Positions 21,174 through 31,861 of a DNA stretch of 64,000 nt are shown one piece after another. Under the pieces are notes generated by a model that made no database searches, was not told the DNA's origin, and saw nothing but the letters and a program-made list of their open reading frames with translations. Each line of letters opens with the position of its first letter. Within the stretch, counting starts at the first letter, position 1. A program made the translations under genes and the position numbers. The stretch is from Polyporus tsugae (taxonomy: Eukaryota > Basidiomycota > Agaricomycetes > Polyporales > Polyporaceae): contig JAHRBS010000007.1 in the NCBI GenBank assembly GCA_024305745.1, positions 2,232,001-2,296,000 on the forward strand, read 5' to 3'.

Positions 21174-23794
21174 TCAGTTTGCACTCCAGCCCTTCCAATC
21201 GAAGCCCTTCCCGCCACCACAGGACTCGCGCGCCTGCTTTTCCGTTCCCCTGCTCTTGGGCTTACCCGCACTGCTCTTCTCCGGCCTCGCAGGAGTCAGC
21301 TCCAAGCGCGTCGGCGCAGAAACGCGTCGTTGCGGCTTCGCCCAGGCTGCGACCGTGGCGGGCAGCGTCGTCTGCTTCTGGGCCTTGGGCAACGGGGGCT
21401 GCAGCTTGTGCTTGTGCTCCGACATCGGCTTCATCTGCTTGCCAGGCCAGGCGGGCACCGGCAACGTCGTTATGGGCTTCAGCTTCTTCGCGGGGCGCGG
21501 CGACGCGGAGTCCGTCGTCTGCGCTGCCACTCCTGCTGCTGTTGAGGCGGAGACGGAAGGAGCGGGTCGTTTACTAGCACCCTTCCTGGTCGCCTTCTCT
21601 TGGTCTACGGGCGGCGACGGGGCCGCCTGGGGCTTGGTGGGAAGGCCAAGCTCGGGACGCTGTCGGGGTTTACGCTCGGAGGATGGCCGCGCTCGTTCCA
21701 CTGGCCGAGTTAGAGTCCGCGCCGATGGGTCCAGTCGCTTGAGCATCGTGGAAAGCGGGACTTTGGCGGCCTCCTGCTTCCGTGCGAATGGGTTGGCGCG
21801 TCCGGCTGGCCCTGATGACGACGCAGCGGCGGGGGGCTCCGTACCCTTCCCCTTGCCCGGGCTCGCTGGCGTCGCGGACTCGGAACGCTTCTGCACCATG
21901 CTGAATATGTTCTGCATGCTCGTGATCGTGCGCATGCGCTTCTGGGCTTGGACCGGTGTGACATCCTCGGGCTGTCTGCGTTTGGGTGCGTTGGAGGGAC
22001 CGGGAGACGGTCGGTGCCCGGTGGAAGACGACGCGAAGACGCTGGCTGGCATCCTGCCCTTGGTAGTTTGTGGACGCGGTTGTGGCTGAGAGGGCAGCGA
22101 GCTCCACGGCGGCGGGGTGCGGAAGAGCATGAGCCGGTCGGGAGGCTTGGGGTGCGAGGTCGAAGTTGCCGAAGTCGAAGCCTGAGCGTTGCGCGACGCG
22201 GCTAGGCTCGGCGTCGAGGAGGTGCGCCGTGGGCCCGGGGCAGGCACGACGTAAAACCTGTCCGCACTCACGCGATCCCGATGTATGCGCATTTCGTCCT
22301 CCGCCGCGTTCATCCACGAGCGCGGGACCTCCGGCTGGGTCTCCTGGCGGACACGTCTGGGCCGGAGGCCCTCGCCCCACTGGGAGTCGGACATATCCCA
22401 CGGGCCAGACGGCTGTTCATCATCCTCTTCTTCCTCCTCGTCTTCTTCGTCTTCCTCCTCGTCTTCCGATTCAGAAGCAGAGCCGCCAAAGGGGTCGGAG
22501 TCCTCTCTGTAAGTCTCTACGTCGTAGTCCCCATCTTTCTCTGAGCACAGTTCATCGGGATTCCCATATACTGCCATTTCGTATTCCTGATACGGACACG
22601 GTTTGTAGTAGCGTTCGGGCTTGGTTGGGAGAAAGACGTCCATGCGGCCTTTGGCGACTTGCCGTCCAAGCTCGCGATCCTCCTCCTCGCTGTAAGGGTC
22701 CCAGGGGTTGCTCGCAGGCCAAGCGTGAGGTGTGGGGTTGGTCTTGTGGTTGAGGGAGTCGACGTGGAGTACGTACGGTGTGCGTGCTGAAAAGAGAGTG
22801 GAGGGTGTCTCGGTGAGGGAAGATAAGTGGGCCAGGACGCCAGTGAGGTTCGCTGGGTCGTACAACCTTGTATCAGACGAAGGCTTGAAGAGTGGGTTGT
22901 GTTCTAGCCAAGGCTTGCAAGTCGTCCCTCGTAAATCTGTGGCAGGAGTTGGGAGCTGAGGATAGGCGCTGTGGAGCGAACGGAGGACCACGCACCGACG
23001 ACACTGAGGAGGGGAAAGGGAGACAAATAAGAGAGCACTTTGTTGTCAATGTTGAGACAATTGTTTAGGTAGAGCACGCGCAGGCCCCATGGTCCGCGCC
23101 GTTGAGGCGCTTCGTCGGGATCGTCTTCTCCGTCACTCCACGACAAGGTCTTGGCGAGGCGATACAGACCCCAGGACCCAAGGGCGGATAGGCTGGCATC
23201 GAGGGCGGCGAGTGTATGGAGCTCGCGTAGTTCAACCACGGTGTCGTCTGTGAGCTGTCTGCACCTCGACAAGGACAAGATGGTAATCAGAGAAAAGTGC
23301 GATGAGCTTGGGACCCGTTGGAGGAGGGGAAGGTGAACGTCCGAGAGAGGCGAAGTGTAGGTGCGGAAGGCAGGCGGAAGGTCTTGGTATATCTGTGCTA
23401 GTAGAGCCCAGAGGCGGGGGTCGACTAGTCGGATGTCGAAGTCGACGTCGTCGTGGTCGGGGGAAAGGGGGCGGTAAGTGGGGATGAGTGCTTGGATGAT
23501 GTCGAAGGCATTCCAATGCAAGGGAGGCCGGTAGCGCAGTTGTGCAGGCCCAAGGGCGTGTACCTGGTCGGGCCATTCTAGAAGGGCTTTTATGCAGAAA
23601 TATCGGAGAGGCGGGAGGTAGGAAAGTGATTTGGTGGGGGTGGGCTGTGACTGGTAGTAGGGAGGGCGGATGGAGGATGGGGGCGGGGCCAGTTGGTACT
23701 GGTAGATGCTGGTGCAGGCTTCGTCTGAGGTGAGAGTCGCGGTCGGTGTCCAGAGCACGATTGGTTTCAGGATCCCTGACATTGTCACTGACAT
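21174..23794 (-). CDS. Leucine-rich-repeat-like protein with acidic and basic disordered tail
   Basis: Two exons (23794-22996 and 22936-21174) close to 853 aa. The N-terminal 260 residues contain AMN1-type leucine-rich repeats: FSLITILSLSRCRQLTDDTVVEL, LHTLAALDASLSALGSWGLYRL and LRVLYLNNCLNIDNKVLSYL. A folded middle part follows (FLPTKPERYYKPCPYQEYEMAVYG), then a strongly acidic run (SESEDEEEDEEDEEEEEDDE), then some 400 residues rich in P, S, K and R (for example KGRMPASVF, FSMVQKRSES), ending in CGGGKGFDWKGWS. The composition suggests a nuclear protein; the LRR part could bind a partner as in cell-cycle F-box-like proteins, but I see no F-box. The start could instead be the in-frame ATG at 23782. 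Confidence 0.75.
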
Positions 23795-24234
23795 CCTCCT
23801 CCACCAAGTTGAAGACGTCGGTGACGGTGACCGCGATGTCCCTTGCGTCTGACGTAACGCGACGCGTCGCATCCTGACGGGCCGCCACATGCGTGACTCG
23901 ACGCCCACTGGCAGGGCCCGACTCGGACGTCGGACCTGCACTGCGCAACGGTCGACCCTTGCAAGCTGTTCGCATGCAACATCTCGGTCATCAATATTGC
24001 AATGGTAACCCTCTGCGGCCTCTCACACGTACCTAGACGGCCAGTTGGAAATTTGGAATGCCAGCTCCGAGTCGTCTCGCCATTTCAGGGAAGGCTCGAA
24101 GACGCGGCGAAGTGCCACTGCCTCCTCGAACCCTGTCAGGGCCAGTACCCTTAACAAGGCTCGTGTTAATGCACATTCATAAGCTCTGGTACGCTCGTCC
24201 TCTCCTGCAGCGACTACCTTCATCTGACACTCAG
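23795..24234. promoter_or_regulatory. Divergent intergenic region, LRR gene / DUF7918 gene
   Basis: About 440 bp between divergent start codons. I see no gene and no clear TATA box; it should hold the promoters of both neighbours. Inferred from arrangement. Confidence 0.4.
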
Positions 24235-25563
24235 ATGCCAGCCTATCAAGGCTTTCAAGTCCACATTGCCTCCGGGGGCAAGACCCTCAAAGAGTACGAG
24301 GTTCAAGTTGTCGTGAACCCCCTTGAAGGCGGCACGTCTGTCTTGACATGCTACATTGCAAGCGAGTGTGGCAAAGTAAGTAGGTCCGGTTTCTCTCTCG
24401 CGTATTAATTGACAGCGATGCTCTTGAATTCAACAGGAATTTGAAGTATTTTGGCGCGAACCTGCAATGAGAACAGACATGATCGTCAAGGTCAGCATGG
24501 ACGGTCAGCTCACAGATGAGGTCGCCCACTTTGAGTATGACGGCACTGGGGAGTCCAAGGGTGTCATCGAGTTCGGTCAGAAGGCTGTTCGTCCGTACCG
24601 TTTCGAGAATATCAAGACCACCGGTAAGTGTTGCATTTTTATTTATTCACACCGAGCATGCAGCTTCACTTACACATATGCAGATGATGAGAGACTCGCA
24701 CATCCGGGCAGGGTGAGCGCCAAGTTGGGGACGATCACCGCAGCATTGTTCAGAATCGCACTTTGGGACGAGTGCAAGGCCCGGCCGCGATTTGATTCCA
24801 AATCCGTGGCGAACCCTCGGTATGTCCACGAAGCAGACAAGATGGAGGGTCAGCACACAGTCTGGTGGGTTGATCAGCCAATTCGTCTCGGATGTCCCCC
24901 TCACCTTAACTGCTTGTTACTGTAAATAACGCGGCAGTTTTGGGACTCGCCGGGTCATGACATCGTACCCCTGCAGCTATCAGGTGTACAAACCCGTAGG
25001 GGAAGAAAATAAGCCTTTCTTGATATTCAACTTCAAGTACAGACCTCGAGGTGGGTTGTTCCATTCTGCATTTTAACAGCTTACACTTTACTGAGAATCA
25101 TTTTGGCAGCTGTCTTGGAAAGTCTGGGGATAGTCCCTTCTTTAGCGCACGAAATGATCACTCGGAAGAGGCCTCTGTCCCTGTCTCTAATCACAAATGC
25201 GTCAAAATATTATCGCGACGACTCGGAGGCATTGACTGAGGTCCACGACTCCGAGGATGAATCCTCCCGGTCCAGCGGTTCCGAGGGCTCTGGGACGAGC
25301 CTTGAACCTGAGTCGGAGGAAGGGGTTATCCGCGAGGCATCAGTGGCAGGTCAAACTGGTGAGGACGATACTGAATGTCAAGAACGGTATCTGGCGGCGT
25401 GTCAAGCATGTCAAGCCACCAAGCTTGCTGTCATCAAGGTATGGGTTATTATGTTGGCACACCGCGTCGAGCGCGCTAACCTAGAGCTTAGGCACAGGTT
25501 GAAAAGCTCGAGGAGGAGTTGGCCAAGAAGAAGGCGGCGATAAGCGCGTTACTAAGACACTAG
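24235..25563 (+). CDS. DUF7918 domain protein
   Basis: Six exons (24235-24375, 24437-24623, 24684-24864, 24938-25050, 25110-25438, 25492-25563) close to 340 aa. The architecture matches the DUF7918 family expanded in Agaricomycetes: an N-terminal YQGFQVHIASGGKTLKEYEV strand region, CYIASECGK/EFEVFWREP, VSMDGQL, RPYRFENI, then a beta-rich middle and the typical closing FLIFNFKYRPRAVLESLGIVP. After this comes an acidic S/E-rich linker and a short C-terminal coiled coil with VEKLEEELAKKKAAI. The function is unknown. Cysteines are concentrated late (QERYLAACQACQATK). Members of this family usually occur as many paralogues of variable sequence, so presence of one copy says little about local function. 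Confidence 0.82.
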
Positions 25564-26077
25564 CTTAGACTTACACTGGGTCGTCGGTACACCCGTAGAC
25601 TCCGCGATTGCGTGATCGAGGTAGGTGCCCTCTCAGCTGTATCCCTGCTCATGCATGTACTTCCTGGCCTCGTGGTAGGAGAATAAGTTCACTGGTTTTG
25701 TGAGCCACTAAACTGTGCTGCAGGCTCTGGGAGAAATATCGTTGGGGGCCCTGAAACATGCCGACCGTGTCCACACGAAAACAACCACGTCACACCTACA
25801 GCAATCCGAGAAGAAATAGTGATGCAAGCTGCTATTACAGTTCGTAGACACTGGACAGTCGCCGAAACAACATGCAAGCACTAATCTGAAAACGCGATGA
25901 CAGAAATCACATGATGCAGCTGCTATGGTGCAGCAACGTTATTCTCGAGATGAACGTAGTAGCAGCCCCTGGTTGTGGGTGACGACGCCTTCGAGGAGTG
26001 ATCACCCGACAACGAGTAGAGGTTAACAGACGGACCAGCGACTAATAAATTACGGACGTACGCCTGGCTGAACCCAA
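25564..26077. other. Convergent intergenic region
   Basis: About 510 bp between the stops of the DUF7918 gene and the Mgr3-like gene. It is less GC-rich than its surroundings and has no supported gene; probably 3' UTRs. Confidence 0.5.
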
Positions 26078-27661
26078 TTACTTCTGCTCCTTACCCCGTA
26101 TTGCATCACGCACGCGAACGTAGTTTGCCCAGAAGACCTCCCACTCCTTCTCCAGCGTCCCCTCGCCAGGCCGTCCAATGGCACCCGCCTTGTCCCAGCC
26201 GACCCCAGCCCATCCGAGGGCACGTTCATAACATTCCAGAGCCTTTGCGTTCGCATCCGCAGACCCCGAACGCTCCGCGAGGACACCGATGAGGTTCCAA
26301 GCTTCCGCGGCTGTCCTCCGGGCATCCCGCAGAAGAGCTTTTGCGGGACCATGCATGGACTTGGCTTTGTCGTATTGAGGTGCGAGTGGTTTCTCCGAGG
26401 AAGGAGGATGGGGGATTCGCGAGCCTGGGGCGTCCGGGTGGATGGGAGGAAGCCCGGTGAGAGACAGGGCTACACGCTCAGACGACTCAGCTGCGCGGGA
26501 CAGCCAGTCGACAGACGTCGCGGAGTTCTGGCGAAGCGCGTAGAGCACTTCGGCATGGTGGATGGAGAGGATGGACGACCGGTGGAGGATATAGAGAAGA
26601 TGAAGGGCTTGGGGAGGGGTGGCGGAATCGAACGCCACAGGCGATGGGAGTGAGCGCAGGAGGTCAAGGGAGGCCTCTTCGACGGCTTGCGCCTGCTGGA
26701 GCTGGCCCGAGGTCGCGTAGAAGGCAGAGAGGGAAACCAGAGCCGACACGAGCGTCCGCTGCGCGAGAGGTGATGATGGAACGGACTCGGGGACGGTGGG
26801 GAGTGTTTTGTTGTCGTGGTCTCCCGCGAGTTGCATCGAACGCGTCCACCAAATGAGCGCGTCCTCCGTGTCTCCCAGTCTCCTGTTGAGATCGCCGAGC
26901 TTGAGTGCAATGCGCGCCGCTGGCACGCCCTTTGCGACGAGCCGGGTCCAGACGCGCTCGTACTCCGAGCGAGCCTCGTCCAACGCGTTCCGGGTGCCCA
27001 TCCGTTCGACCACATCGGCACGGCGCGCGAGCAGAGCTGTCAGGGTCATGGGATGGAGCTTGGCCTTGGCCTGCGCCTGTTCCGCAATCTCTAAAGCCAC
27101 GCGCAGGAACTCCTGGCCGTACTCCAAGCTGGACTCTATAGGTGCAAGCGTCGCACCTTGACCGTCGCGGGTAGAAAAGGCCTTGGACGCTACGACGTCC
27201 GTGGGGGAGCCGGTTCCCCAGTTGAGCACCATCCATGCGCTCCTCACCGCGTGCCTCCCCGAGAACCCAAGGCCAGGATCGGTGCCGCCCTTGGGAGAAC
27301 CCGACCATTTGTCCGCCTCGATGTCCCATTCCCATTTCTTTACTTCCTCGTCCGTCTCCCGCGAAAGCCCGGAAAGCTCGACAAACATGTGGGCCGCCTC
27401 AAAGGCGGTCAGACCGGTTGCGCCGAGAAGGACGAAGCCGACTGCAGTGAACTTGAGGAACCGCCTGAAGAAGTCGATGGTGAACATGGTGTGCGATGCA
27501 AAGCTGTCGGGCAGGTATGGCCCTGGGGCAGCGCCCCCAGGTATCGGGGAGGGAGGCTGGCTATTGCTTGACGCATATCGTAGAGAGACTGTACGCGGAC
27601 GAGAGGGGATATTGCGAGGAAGAGCGGTAGGGATTGGCCGACGAGCCCTTGAGAGCAGCAT
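26078..27661 (-). CDS. Mitochondrial inner-membrane TPR protein, Mgr3-like
   Basis: Intron-free frame of 527 aa. Residues 1-30 are R-rich with no acidic residue (MLLSRARRPIPTALPRNIPS...), a good matrix-targeting sequence. One hydrophobic segment lies at about 71-92 (FTAVGFVLLGATGLTAFEAA). The rest is helical and repeat-like, with TPR signatures such as EFLRVALEIAEQAQAKAKLHP, ARIALKLGDLNRRLGDTEDALIWW and ANAKALECYERALGWAG near the C-terminus. Presequence, single membrane anchor and TPR body match yeast Mgr3, the adaptor that feeds substrates to the i-AAA protease Yme1; the Yme1 gene lies about 8 kb away in this window. Sequence identity to Mgr3 cannot be judged by eye, so the name is a likely analogy. 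An earlier in-frame ATG at 27715 exists, but the later start gives the better presequence. It is divergent from RAD3 (183 bp). Confidence 0.75.
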   Translation of the reverse strand: MLLSRARRPIPTALPRNIPSRPRTVSLRYASSNSQPPSPIPGGAAPGPYLPDSFASHTMFTIDFFRRFLKFTAVGFVLLGATGLTAFEAAHMFVELSGLSRETDEEVKKWEWDIEADKWSGSPKGGTDPGLGFSGRHAVRSAWMVLNWGTGSPTDVVASKAFSTRDGQGATLAPIESSLEYGQEFLRVALEIAEQAQAKAKLHPMTLTALLARRADVVERMGTRNALDEARSEYERVWTRLVAKGVPAARIALKLGDLNRRLGDTEDALIWWTRSMQLAGDHDNKTLPTVPESVPSSPLAQRTLVSALVSLSAFYATSGQLQQAQAVEEASLDLLRSLPSPVAFDSATPPQALHLLYILHRSSILSIHHAEVLYALRQNSATSVDWLSRAAESSERVALSLTGLPPIHPDAPGSRIPHPPSSEKPLAPQYDKAKSMHGPAKALLRDARRTAAEAWNLIGVLAERSGSADANAKALECYERALGWAGVGWDKAGAIGRPGEGTLEKEWEVFWANYVRVRDAIRGKEQK

Positions 27662-27844
27662 GGAGACTCGAGAGGAGGTGCAGTGACCGAGTCTCCCTGT
27701 GACACCCAGTAACACTCGGGTGACGTCACGGGACCGGGCTTTACGCGCGACGCGTTCTCGTTCGCGTCACACTCGTCCTTACCTTCAAACCACGGCCACC
27801 CTCTGCACGCAGTGCTCTCTCTCCCCACCACTGTCTACCTAGCA
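27662..27844. promoter_or_regulatory. Putative bidirectional promoter, Mgr3-like / RAD3
   Basis: 183 bp separate two divergent start codons. The RAD3 side has CTCTCTCTCCCCACC about 30 nt before its ATG, a typical basidiomycete pyrimidine-rich leader. No TATA box is seen. Inferred from arrangement. Confidence 0.45.
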
Positions 27845-30800
27845 ATGAAGTTCTTTATTGATGACCTACCTGTGAGTGCATATGCCATATGAGGAGTGCG
27901 AGTGCTCATAAACTGCGTGGTGTCTCAGATAGTATTCCCTTACGACCGAATATATCCTGGTATGTCCCTTTGCTTAAATCTTCATCATGTTGTTCAACGC
28001 CCGGCCGCAGAACAATATGCTTACATGTGTGACTTGAAACGCACCCTCGATGCAACGGTACGAAACCACCACATACCTCGGGAAACTGTTATTGAGTTCC
28101 CGTCGTTTCCTTAGGGGCACTGTGTGCTTGAAATGCCGTCGGGAACGGGCAAGACGGTCTCTCTTCTTTCTCTCATTGTATCATATCAGCAGGTGCGCAC
28201 CAATACTTTCATGTAATCCTTCCGATTTTCATGGTCCACTGCAGTTCTATCCGACGAAAAGGAAGCTAATATACTGCTCACGAACCGTCCCCGAGATCGA
28301 GAAGGCGCTTTCGGAACTCAAGCGTCTAATGGACTACCGTAAAGATTGTGCGGAGACAGATGAGGAGCGGGAGAAGGAGCAGAACTTTTATGGCATCGGT
28401 CTCACCAGTCGAAAGAATCTGTGCATACACCCAGAGGTCAGTTTAGTTGCTTTGGCGAGACAGCAATCCTTAAGCTTCATCCCATGTACCTTGTGGTCCC
28501 TCCCTAAGGGTATTACCCGTGTCGTTCAGGGCTCATCTGGTTTGTAGGTATCCAAGGAGAAGAAGGGTAAAGTGGTTGACGCGCGATGTCGGGACCTCAC
28601 AAACTCCGCTGTGTGCACCAAAGGTCGCGAAAACCCAGGTTCTGTTGACCTCTGTGACTGGCATGAGGTTCGTTCATAACGGCGGCATCCTTGACTCTGC
28701 CTCACTGCCGTCCAGAATCTAGGCAAGCTTGAGCCTGGTAACCTTATCCCACCGGGGATATGGACGTTGGCAGATGTCCTACAGCATGGTAGAGATAATA
28801 AGATTTGTCCCTACTTCCTGGTCCGTCGAATGGTAGGTCGGCGCTGTCTGGGTGTCGCGCTTGTCTACGTACTTACTTGGATCTCAGATGCCATTCGTGG
28901 ACGTCATCATCTATTCCTTCCACTACCTTCTAGACCCCAAGGTCGCCGAACAGGTGTCAAAGGAGCTGTCCAAGGATGCCATTGTCGTCTTCGACGAGGC
29001 CCACAACATCGGTATGTCGCATGGCATTTGAATGCCGTTCCTCATGTGGCTAACGGGCCCGTAGACAACGTCTGCATAGAATCTCTAAGTATTGACTTGA
29101 CAAGACCAATGCTAGATTCGGCGGCTCGCAGTGTCGTGAAGCTCAGTGACCAGATTGATGAGTGAGCAATAGGTTCACATGAGTTGAATATGCATGTTCA
29201 CGCCGTGAACAGGATCAAGAAAACTGATGCTTCAAAACTACAAGACGAGTACGCGAGATTAGTCGAAGGGTTACAGGAAGCCAGCAACGACGAAGACGCA
29301 TTGGTTTCCAATCCTGGTAGGGGTCTATTGGAACAAGGAGGTGTGGCACGGCTGACCGTTGAATACCTCATTTCTATGCGGCATTAGTGCTCCCGGAAGA
29401 CTTGCTCAAGGAAGCGATCCCTGGGAACATCCGGAAAGCGGAGCATTTCGTTGCCTTCCTCAAGCGTTTCGTCGAATACCTCAAGGTTTACTTCCGTCTT
29501 TGAGTGACAACCTAGATGTCTGATTGCATTCTCAATTACAGACGCGAATGCGTGTCCTTCACGTGGTGGCCGAGACGCCTCTGTCATTCCTGCAGCATCT
29601 GAAAGACATTACGTATATTGAACGGCGACCATTGCGGTTGGTGACACGCATATTTTCAGTCGCGAAACGTGTTTCTGATCGATATTGTCTGCTGCAGGTT
29701 CTGTGCCGAGCGCCTGCAGTCACTTGTGCGCACACTAGAGCTCAGTCGCATCGATGAGCTCTCGTCGTTGCAGAAAGTGGCAAGTTTTGCCACCCTAGTC
29801 GCGACATATGAGAAAGGTAAGCTCTGCGATTCCTATCTATGAAACCCACGCGGTGCTCATGCGGGGCAGGCTTCTTGCTCATCCTGGAACCTTTCGAAAC
29901 TGACAATGCCACTGTTCCAAACCCTATCTTCCATCTTACGTATGTGTTGCCCGATGTCCTCCCTTCCGGCCGCTAACCGGGTTCTATGAATCAGGTGTCT
30001 CGATCCTGCCATCGCAATCAAACCCGTGTTCGAGCGGTTCAGCACCGTCGTCATTACGTCAGGGACACTGTCGCCGCTAGACATGTATCCGAAAATGCTG
30101 CAGTTCACCCCCGTCGTCCAGGAGACTTACTCAATGACACTGACCCGCAATTCATTCTTGCCGCTGGTGAGTCACTCCGCGTCGCACAGCCAGCCCACGA
30201 ACACCTCGCATCTCACAGCATGTCGTGGCTGGTATGACAGGTCATTACCCGGGGTAGCGATCAAGTCGCCATTAGCTCCCGGTTCGAAGTCCGGAACGAC
30301 CCTGCGGTCGTGCGCAATTTTGGAAGCATCCTCATCGAATACTCCAAGATCGTGCCGGACGGCATCGTCGCGTTCTTCCCGAGCTACCTCTACATGGAAA
30401 GCATCGTAGCCGCGTGGAACGACATGGTGGGATAACCTGTGCCCAGACGCGGTAGCACATTCGCTGACTAGTTATCTGGGGGCCTTAGGGTATCTTGAAC
30501 GAGGTGTGGAAGCACAAGCTCATCTTCGTCGAGACACCGGACGCGAACGAGACGAGTATCGCGTTAGAGAACTATCGGAGGGTAAGCACATGTCCTGTCC
30601 TACACAGCGCCTGCCGTGCTCATGTTCTGCTCGTGCAGGCATGTGACAACGGGAGAGGTGCCGTCCTCCTATCTGTTGCTCGAGGTAAGGTTTCGGAAGG
30701 GATCGATTTCGATCACAACTACGGGCGTGCTGTAGTCATGTTCGGGTGCGTTGTCGTTCTTCAGCCACTTACGCGACGATGAGTCGAGTGGCCGTCGCGT

Positions 30801-31392
30801 CCTAACATATGAATTGCGCAGTGTCCCGTATCAGTATACTGAAAGCCGGATTCTCAAGGCACGCTTGGAATACCTTCGAGACGCATACCGGATACGGGAG
30901 TCGGAGTTCCTCGGCTTCGACGCAATGCGGAACGCAGCACAGTGCGTAGGACGTGTTTTGCGCGGGAAGACGGACTGGGGCCTGATGGTCTTCGCGGATA
31001 AGGTGCGTATGCCTACTCGGGTGTAGTCAGCGTCGAGGTCGCGTGCTCACTCTAAGACGTAGCGTTTCGCGCGAGCTGACAAACGGGCCAAGCTGCCGCG
31101 GTGGATAAACCAATACATCACCGAGACGGCCTCGAACCTGTCGACGGACATGGCGCTCACCCTGTCAAAGCAGTTCATGCGAATGATCTCGCAGAACCCG
31201 AACGAGAACCAGACGGGGATCTCGCTCTGGACGCTCGCGGACATCGAGAAGGCGCAGGCGAAGCAGAAGGAGTTGGCACTCCAGCAGGAGGCCGATCGGC
31301 GCGACGCGGCGATGGAGGTCGACGATGACGACGACTATGGGGATGGAGGGTTCGACGACGAGGCGTTGGGAGCGATAGACCTGGATGTATAG
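27845..31392 (+). CDS. RAD3: TFIIH helicase XPD/Rad3
   Basis: 5'-3' DNA helicase of TFIIH, acting in nucleotide-excision repair and transcription initiation. The gene is cut by about 20 short introns; the exons order into a complete XPD. Seen in order: [35 protein letters not shown]; Walker A in [30 protein letters not shown]; the four Fe-S cysteines in [25 protein letters not shown] and [10 protein letters not shown]; Walker [11 protein letters not shown]; the arch domain; [44 protein letters not shown]; and motif [16 protein letters not shown]. The C-terminus is acidic ([14 protein letters not shown]), ending DLDV. All helicase and Fe-S residues are present, so it should be functional. It converges on the small cysteine-rich gene, with stops 110 bp apart. 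Confidence 0.97.
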
Positions 31393-31502
31393 ACTGTCTA
31401 CCATATACAAGGCGAGGATGCAGGAATAATATACACGGTTCGTGCGGGTCGTAACGGACGTCGTGTGGGGAGTCATTGGTCCTGGGACGGTTCATCTTGG
31501 TA

Positions 31503-31861
31503 TTATGAGCAACGCGCACATTTTGTGTCGACCTGGACAAGGATAGAGTCAGGCTGGGCAGAGAAGGTGGAAGGGAATGGGCGACGCTGACCTCTTCTGT
31601 GACGATGCGCTCGGGCTGGCTGGGGCGCGCGCGAGGGCGGTCAGCCGCACCGCCGCGCGGAAGACGCATAACAGAGAGTAAGACTCACGTATAATAACGT
31701 TTACAGCGACAGATAGTGCCCGAGCCTGGTTTGCCGCAGTCTTCTGGGTGTGCGTTGGATTGGCGGCAGTCGGGCTGGCCGCAGTCGACGTAGGTCTCTC
31801 CGGAGAAAGTCAAGTGACCGCACTGGGTGGCCTTCCAGAGGCGCAACTGACGATGGCACAT
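31503..31861 (-). CDS. Small cysteine-rich protein, 76 aa
   Basis: Three exons (31861-31689, 31619-31592, 31532-31503) close exactly to 76 aa; the last two are only 28 and 30 nt. The protein carries nine cysteines and several histidines: MCHRQ, TQCGHLTF, YVDCGQPDC, HPEDCGKP, TICRCKRYY, then QPERIVTEE and the final KCARCS. CxH and CxC spacings and the lack of a signal peptide suggest a cytosolic or nuclear zinc-binding fold rather than a secreted disulfide-rich effector. A longer in-frame upstream stretch lacks an ATG, so MCHRQ is taken as the start; an upstream coding exon cannot be excluded because the ATG directly follows a CAG. The family has no name I can give. The gene is tail to tail with RAD3. 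Confidence 0.6.

Noticed and set aside
21004..22089. 361-codon plus-strand frame
   Set aside because: Antisense shadow of the GC-rich second exon of the LRR gene; no start context or domain.
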